From: Promicromonospora umidemergens
Lineage (GTDB): Bacteria > Actinomycetota > Actinomycetes > Actinomycetales > Cellulomonadaceae
DNA: 64,000 bases
Reading direction: 5' to 3'
Assembly: GCF_024171995.1 (NCBI RefSeq)
Contig: NZ_JAMTCT010000004.1
Span: 248,001 to 312,000 of the forward strand
This document shows positions 59,530 through 64,000 of the stretch, piece by piece (the first letter of the stretch is position 1; each line of letters opens with the position of its first letter). The translations under genes were made by a program, and so were the position numbers. The notes under the pieces were generated by a model. That model was not told where the DNA came from, made no database searches, and was given only the letters and a program-made list of their open reading frames with translations.

Positions 59530-60522
59530 TCACCGCACCAGCTTGGGCAGCACCTCGCGGCCGAACGTCTCGATCCACTCGCTCTGGTTACGGCCCACGT
59601 TGTGCAGGTAGATGCGGTCGAAGCCGAGGTCGAGGTACCGCTGGATCGACGCCCGGTGCTCGTCCGGGTCGGCGGAGATCAGCAGGCGCCCCTCGAAGTC
59701 CTCCGGGCGCACCATCCGCGCCAGCTGGGCGAAGTCGTGCGGCGAGCGGATGTCCGACCGGGGGAACCGCATGCCGCCCACCGGCCACTCGGTCAGGGCG
59801 TTGGCGACCGCTTCGTCATGGGTCGGCGCCCAGGAGAGGTGCAGCTGCAGCGCCTTCGGCATCTGGCCCGGGTCGCGGCCGGACTCGCGAGCGCCGTCGG
59901 CGAACCTGGTCAGGAGCGACCCCATCCGCTCGACGGGCGCGGCCTGCGTGATGAGCCCGTCGGCGGTCCGCCCGGCGCGGCGGGCGGTGACCGGACCCGC
60001 CGTCGCGACCAGGATCTCGGGGGCCACCTCCGGCATCGTCCACAGGCGGGTCGACTCCAGCTTGAAGTACGTTCCCGAGTGCTTGACGTCCCGCCCGGCC
60101 AGCGACCCGGCGAACAGCTTCTTGATGATCTCGACGGCCTCGAACATGCGGTTGATCCGCTCGGCGGCCTCGGGCCAGTACCCGCCCACCACGTGCTCGT
60201 TGAGCGCCTCGCCCGAGCCGACACCCAGCCAGTGCCGGCCCGGGTTCATCGCCGCGAGCGTCGCCGACGCCTGGGCGACCACAGCGGGGTGCCACCGGAA
60301 CGTCGGCGCCGTCACCGGACCCAGGTCGCCGGTCGTGTGCTCCGCTGTCGCGGCGAGCACGTTCCACACGAAGGCCGCCTGCCCCTGGTGGGGGGTCCAG
60401 GGCTGGAAATGGTCGGCCGCCATGACGCCGGAGAAGCCGTGCGCCTCTGCGAGCGCCGCCAGCTCGACGGCCTCCCGGGGCGCGAACTGTTCGAGCATCG
60501 CGGCATAGCCGATCGTCACCAC
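59530..60522 (-). CDS. F420-dependent LLM class oxidoreductase (TIGR03557 type)
   Basis: 330 residues from GTG 60522. Bacterial-luciferase-like TIM barrel: IGYAAMLEQFAPREAVELAALAEAHGFSGVMAADHFQPWTPHQGQAAFVWNVLAA, PGRHWLGVGSGEALNEHVVGGYWPEAAERINRMFEAVEIIKKLF, and PEILVATAGPVTARRAGRTADGLI. This is the F420-dependent glucose-6-phosphate-dehydrogenase-like family; the Fgd1-specific residues cannot be checked by eye, so the substrate is left open. Convergent with the kinase gene, 19 bp between stops. Confidence 0.88.
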   Translation of the reverse strand: MVTIGYAAMLEQFAPREAVELAALAEAHGFSGVMAADHFQPWTPHQGQAAFVWNVLAATAEHTTGDLGPVTAPTFRWHPAVVAQASATLAAMNPGRHWLGVGSGEALNEHVVGGYWPEAAERINRMFEAVEIIKKLFAGSLAGRDVKHSGTYFKLESTRLWTMPEVAPEILVATAGPVTARRAGRTADGLITQAAPVERMGSLLTRFADGARESGRDPGQMPKALQLHLSWAPTHDEAVANALTEWPVGGMRFPRSDIRSPHDFAQLARMVRPEDFEGRLLISADPDEHRASIQRYLDLGFDRIYLHNVGRNQSEWIETFGREVLPKLVR

Positions 60523-60553
60523 GCGGGCCAGCCTACGGCGTCGGACTCCCTGG

Positions 60554-61396
60554 TCAGAGACTCGCCTTGAGCACCCGCTCGGTGAGCGCCTGGGACGCGG
60601 CCAGCAGGTCTGGAGTGATCGCGCTGGTCAGGGCGTCCGACGGGTGGCACTCCGGGTCGAGAACGACCCCCGTCCGGTCGGCGAGGGACGGGTCGGTGGC
60701 GGCGAACACCACCGATCGGGCCGCCTCCGCGGCCGGACGCTGCATCTCCAGGATCTGCTGCCAGTGCGGGCGGAGTGCGGGCGGCAGGATCTCGGGAGTC
60801 ATCTCGGCGGCATTGGGCGTTGCGGCCGCTCCGGGATCCGCTGCCAGCACCGAGACGTTGGTGCCGCGCAGCCGGTCAGCCAGGTCGAGACTGTAGGCGA
60901 GGTGCGCGAGCTTGGCGCGGCCGGACACCGCCATGCCGTAGTACTCGTCCGGATCGACGTCGTCGTAGGTGGGCATCCCAGGGACGGTGCTGATCGACGA
61001 CGAGGTGACGTTCACGACCCGGCTGGGAGCGCCCGCCCGCAGCGCGTCGAGCAGCGCCTCGGTCAACACCGTCGGGGACAGGTGGTTGACCGCGAAGCTC
61101 GCCTCGATGCCGTCGGCCGTCTCCCACCGCTCGGACCACATGCCACCCACGTTGTTCACGAGCAGCTGGAGGGGCCCCTCTGCCCCGAGCCGTTCGCCGA
61201 GCGCACGGACCTCGGCCAGCACGGACAGGTCCGCCTGGAGGAATCGCGCGCCACCGATCCGGCGTGCCGTCTGCTCGCCGTGCTCAAGGTCGCGGCCGAC
61301 GATCGTCACCGCGTAACCGCGTCGGGCGAGCTCCTGCGCCACCTCCGCGCCGATCCCCCGGGTGCCTGCCGTGACGACTGCCTTGTTCTGCGACAT
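60554..61396 (-). CDS. SDR family oxidoreductase
   Basis: 280 residues from ATG 61396 after AAGGAG. Retinol-dehydrogenase-like SDR: VVTAGTRGIGAEVAQELARRGYAVTIVGR (cofactor loop with TAGTRGIG), LVNNVGGMW, NVTSSSIS, and YYGMAVSGRAKLAHLAYS in the catalytic region. The active-site Tyr-Lys spacing appears as YxxxxxxxxKL, so the exact YxxxK is unclear. Divergent from a LysR gene, whose box lies in the shared promoter, so it is the likely target. Confidence 0.83.
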   Translation of the reverse strand: MSQNKAVVTAGTRGIGAEVAQELARRGYAVTIVGRDLEHGEQTARRIGGARFLQADLSVLAEVRALGERLGAEGPLQLLVNNVGGMWSERWETADGIEASFAVNHLSPTVLTEALLDALRAGAPSRVVNVTSSSISTVPGMPTYDDVDPDEYYGMAVSGRAKLAHLAYSLDLADRLRGTNVSVLAADPGAAATPNAAEMTPEILPPALRPHWQQILEMQRPAAEAARSVVFAATDPSLADRTGVVLDPECHPSDALTSAITPDLLAASQALTERVLKASL

Positions 61397-61492
61397 GGTG
61401 TTCTCCTTGTGCCGGTACGAGCCGCGGATGCGGCCAAGGACCAGCACAGCGGATCCTCGATGTCCGGTCCAAGGCCGGCCTGGCATGGGGGT

Positions 61493-61507
61493 ATGCCCTG
61501 GGGGCAT
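61493..61507. promoter_or_regulatory. LysR-type binding site
   Basis: ATGCCC (61493-61498), TGG, GGGCAT (61502-61507): a perfect 6-3-6 inverted repeat 35 bp before the LysR start and about 97 bp before the SDR start. It fits the symmetric T-N11-A box bound by LysR proteins. Confidence 0.65.
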
Positions 61508-61541
61508 GGCACGCGGCCGGGGGAAGTGGCATCCTCGTCGA

Positions 61542-62477
61542 GTGACGCCTGAAGTCGATCTCAAGCACATGCGCTACTTCGTCGCGGTGGCGGACGAGGG
61601 TACGTTCACCCGGGCCGCCGAGCGGCTCGGCATGACTCAGCCGGCCTTGTCGCGGGCGATCCGGACGCTGGAGAATGCCATCGGGACTGCCCTCTTCGTG
61701 CGGCGGCCCCAGGGGGCCGTGCTCACCGAGGCCGGTCAACAGTTCTTCCGGGACGCGCGCTGCCTCGTCGAGGCCGCCGAGGCCGCGCTGAACCGGGCGG
61801 CGCGCTTCGGCCGCGAGGAGCCGCACCTGCGCGTGACGGCGCGGGCCTGCGACGTGGGGGCGCTGCACCGGCTCGTGGATTCCTACAACGAGCACCATCC
61901 GGACGCCCTGCCCGCTCGCGCGGCGATCGCCGCCGTGTCTGCCCAGGCCCCGGAGGTGCGCGCGGGCGAGGCGGACGTGACGCTGCTGCGCAGCCCGTTC
62001 GACCACCGCGGGATGGACAGCGATCTCCTTCGGACCGACGCCCGTGTCGCCCTGCTGCCCGAGTCCCATCCGCTGGCCGGGCGGGACGTGATCCACCGCA
62101 GCGAGCTGGCCGGTGAGTCGTTCCCGGTCTGGCCCGACCTCACGTCCGCCGCCATGGCGTTCTGGACCGGCACGGACCTCGACGATCACGACTGGCGGCC
62201 CGGCCCGGTGGTGCGTGACGCCGCCCAGTACGCCGGCAGCATCCGGCTCGGTCAGGCGGTGGGTTTCATGCCGAGCGCGCACGTACCCGAGCGGCCGACG
62301 GACGGCACGGTGGTCGTGCCTGTCGTCGGCCTCTCGGGCAGCGAGCTACGGATCGCCTGGTCCTGCACCGCTACGTCGCCCGACGTGGCGAGGTTCGTGC
62401 GGCACGCCACCGAGCAGGCTACGGAAGCCGCGGAAGCCGCTCGTGCTGCCGAAGCGTCCGCAGGGCACCCAGCGTGA
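61542..62477 (+). CDS. LysR family transcriptional regulator
   Basis: 311 residues from GTG 61542 (VTPEVDLKHMRYFVAVADEGTF). N-terminal HTH: LKHMRYFVAVADEGTFTRAAERLGMTQPALSRAIRTLENAIGTALFVRRPQGAVLTEAGQQF. The C-terminal effector domain (VTARACDVGALHRLVDSYNEHHPDALP...) is of the periplasmic-binding-protein type. Its last 59 bp overlap the convergent gene. Probably regulates the divergent SDR gene. Confidence 0.88.
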   Translation: MTPEVDLKHMRYFVAVADEGTFTRAAERLGMTQPALSRAIRTLENAIGTALFVRRPQGAVLTEAGQQFFRDARCLVEAAEAALNRAARFGREEPHLRVTARACDVGALHRLVDSYNEHHPDALPARAAIAAVSAQAPEVRAGEADVTLLRSPFDHRGMDSDLLRTDARVALLPESHPLAGRDVIHRSELAGESFPVWPDLTSAAMAFWTGTDLDDHDWRPGPVVRDAAQYAGSIRLGQAVGFMPSAHVPERPTDGTVVVPVVGLSGSELRIAWSCTATSPDVARFVRHATEQATEAAEAARAAEASAGHPA

Positions 62478-63306
62478 CGATGCCCCGCCATTCCACGGTC
62501 TGACCCGGCGACCAGTGCAGGAAGTCGAAGTCCCAGCCGCCGTCCTCGAGCTGCTCCCCCTCCAGCCGGTCCAGCTCCGCCGAGATCTGCCCTGAGGAGA
62601 AGAGCGCCCGGCTCGGCGATCCTGGCCGCGCGGACAGCTGCAGCGGCGTGAGCTGCTCGTCGTCCTGGCCGCCGTCGACGGCGATGGACCCGTCGTCGCG
62701 CAGGGCGGGCCGCAGGCGCTCGACGGCGGCCGCTACCCGGTCCGGCTCGGGCACCGCGTCGAGAAAGTTCAGCGCGAACAGGACGGTGTACCCGTCCACG
62801 GGGGCCTCGCCCTCCAGCTGGCCCCAGCACCACGTCGTCGCGGCGTCGAGCCACGGGTGGTTCAGGCCGAGCTCCCACAGCCGAGCGGTGATCGCGAACG
62901 TGAGGAACCCGTTCTCGTTCGGCTGCATCCACGGCGCCGCCGGGTAGTCGGCCGCGGTCGGCAGCACGTGCGGCACCCGCCCGTCCGGCAGGGCCACCGA
63001 GGCCAGCCAGTCGGCGGTCTCCGTGACCAGCCGTGCGACTGCCGGGTCGGCCGCCGTCCCCAGCTCGGCGAGCACCTCGAGCGCCGACAGCGCGCCCGAG
63101 ACCTGGCTGTCGGGCCCGCGCAGGTCGGGCTCCAGAGCGTGGCCCCAGCCGCCGTCGTCGTTCCGGTAGGGGCGCAGGGCGTCCAGGACACGGCTGGCCG
63201 GTGCGTCGTGGAGGAGCACCCCGAGGCGGTGCCGCTCCAGCAGTCGGGCGTCGTCGTAGAGGAACCGCTCGGCGGCTCCGACATCGATACTCGTCGTTGT
63301 GCTCAT
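62419..63306 (-). CDS. Prenyltransferase/squalene-cyclase-like alpha-alpha barrel protein
   Basis: 295 residues from ATG (MSTTTSIDVGAAERFLYDDARLLERHRL). Repeats of helical pairs with Gly-Trp signatures (NDDGGWGHALEPDLRGPDSQVSGALSALEVLAE, DGGWDFDFLHWSPGQTVEWRG) resemble the QW-type terpenoid alpha/alpha barrel. Catalytic DxDD or related motifs are not obvious, so it may bind rather than cyclise substrates. The gene overlaps the LysR 3' end and follows the AraC gene on the same strand, 10 bp apart. Confidence 0.7.
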   Translation of the reverse strand: MSTTTSIDVGAAERFLYDDARLLERHRLGVLLHDAPASRVLDALRPYRNDDGGWGHALEPDLRGPDSQVSGALSALEVLAELGTAADPAVARLVTETADWLASVALPDGRVPHVLPTAADYPAAPWMQPNENGFLTFAITARLWELGLNHPWLDAATTWCWGQLEGEAPVDGYTVLFALNFLDAVPEPDRVAAAVERLRPALRDDGSIAVDGGQDDEQLTPLQLSARPGSPSRALFSSGQISAELDRLEGEQLEDGGWDFDFLHWSPGQTVEWRGIVTLGALRTLRQHERLPRLP

Positions 63307-63316
63307 GGCTCCGACG

Positions 63317-64000
63317 CTATGCGGCGGTCAGGGCGGCGTCTTCCAGGAATCGGACGGGTGTGCGGCCGGTCAGCCGGCGGACCTCGTCGGACATGTGGGC
63401 CTGGCTCGCGTACCCGGCCCGTGCCGCGCGATCCGCGAGGGACGACGGCGGGCCGGCGGACAGGCCGATGAGCCGCCGCAGCCGGGCCACCCGCCCCAGC
63501 ATCTTCGGCCCGTAGCCGACGGCGGCGACGGTACGGCGGTGCAGGTGCCGCTCGCTCACGCCCAGGTCGTCGGCGACGACGGCGATCCGCGACCCGGGCG
63601 TTCCGAGCTGCCGCGCGGCCGCCGCGACGAGCCCGTCCCGCTCCGCCCTGCGGTGCAGCACGGTGCGCGCGAGCAGGTCCAGCCGGCCCGCCGGGTGCGC
63701 CGTGCTGAGCGCCGCGGCGAGCGCCGGGCCGACGTCGGGCCACACGTCGGCCAGCGGCACGCGCTGGTCGCGCACCTCCGACGCGGGGAGGCCGAGAACG
63801 GCGCCCGCCGCGCCGGGCCGGAGCCGGATTCCGCTGGTGCGCGACGCCGGGGTCGCGGCCGGCACGGCCACGACCGGGCCGGTGTCGGCGCCGACCACCA
63901 CCAGCTCGCCGTCGAGCCGGACCAGGTCGACGCAGCCGTCAGGGATGATCCGCTGCTCGTGGCCGGGCGGCGCGTCGTGCTCCCACAGGCAGGCGACCAC
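63317..64000 (-). CDS. AraC family transcriptional regulator (partial, window edge)
   Basis: At least 227 residues; the N-terminus runs off the window. The DUF6597-like N-terminal part (HEQRIIPDGCVDLVRLDGELVVVGADTGPVVAVPA ... TSGIRLRPGAAGAVLG) precedes the two AraC helix-turn-helices (IAVVADDLGVSERHLHRRTVAAVGYGPKMLGRVARLRRLIGLS and LADRAARAGYASQAHMSDEVRRLTGRTPVRF). Ligand unknown. Followed by the barrel-protein gene after 10 bp, which it may regulate. Confidence 0.87.
   Translation of the reverse strand: MVACLWEHDAPPGHEQRIIPDGCVDLVRLDGELVVVGADTGPVVAVPAATPASRTSGIRLRPGAAGAVLGLPASEVRDQRVPLADVWPDVGPALAAALSTAHPAGRLDLLARTVLHRRAERDGLVAAAARQLGTPGSRIAVVADDLGVSERHLHRRTVAAVGYGPKMLGRVARLRRLIGLSAGPPSSLADRAARAGYASQAHMSDEVRRLTGRTPVRFLEDAALTAA

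Overview
The window is 64 kb of high-GC actinobacterial chromosome. Divergent gene pairs, GTG starts, four-base GTGA/ATGA overlaps, an ileS T-box leader with an Ile specifier, and a large set of coenzyme F420 enzymes all suggest Micrococcales, perhaps the Promicromonosporaceae/Cellulomonadaceae. That placement is inference; there is no rRNA or marker gene here to settle it. No tRNA, rRNA, CRISPR array, IS transposase or prophage was seen.

Layout. 0-16 kb: folC (-); divergent from it an N-formylglutamate-amidohydrolase-like membrane protein overlapping a FolC-like Mur ligase; an AAA ATPase/PD-(D/E)XK (DUF234-type) gene behind a 37-bp nested palindrome; a lipoprotein/secreted protein pair; a secreted S1 protease; ileS with its T-box; an ECF sigma factor with a membrane partner; an AbiEi/DUF559-like gene between two copies of a ~58-bp palindrome. 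16-33 kb: a membrane-bound LuxR-type regulator, a CPBP protease, azoreductase with MarR, a YedY-like molybdoenzyme, and the three-gene F420-0 importer cassette with a deazaflavin-dependent nitroreductase next to it. GNAT genes surround a phased inverted repeat array. An HhH-GPD gene follows, whose 3' end is duplicated across a PIN toxin-antitoxin island.

33-50 kb: a second sigma/membrane-protein pair, TetR-glycosyltransferase, VapBC-like module, rlmA, diaminopropionate ammonia-lyase, small membrane proteins, SIMPL, DmpA-type peptidase, a broken RelE/XRE module, an F420-dependent PPOX protein, a VOC/TetR pair with an evident operator, an acyltransferase, a geranylgeranyl reductase and a YdcF protein. 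50-64 kb: a JetABC (Wadjet/MksFEB-type) SMC operon with no JetD, then a second array of the same phased repeat family, cofE (F420-0:glutamate ligase), a membrane Ser/Thr kinase, an F420-dependent LLM oxidoreductase, a LysR/SDR divergent pair, a terpenoid-barrel-like protein and a partial AraC regulator.

How the parts connect. Five loci concern F420: the importer at 22.2-25.2 kb, the nitroreductase at 25.2 kb, the PPOX protein at 44.6 kb, cofE at 57.1 kb and the LLM oxidoreductase at 59.5 kb. Together they fit salvage of F420-0 followed by glutamate tailing and use; no F420 core biosynthesis gene is in the window. Anti-plasmid or self-defence functions are represented by JetABC, the DUF234-type ATPase-nuclease, the AbiEi-like gene and three toxin-antitoxin loci. 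The most unusual non-coding feature is the pair of head-to-head repeat arrays (26.8-27.1 kb and 56.7-57.1 kb), whose units recur every ~31 or ~41 bp, that is, in steps of about one helical turn.
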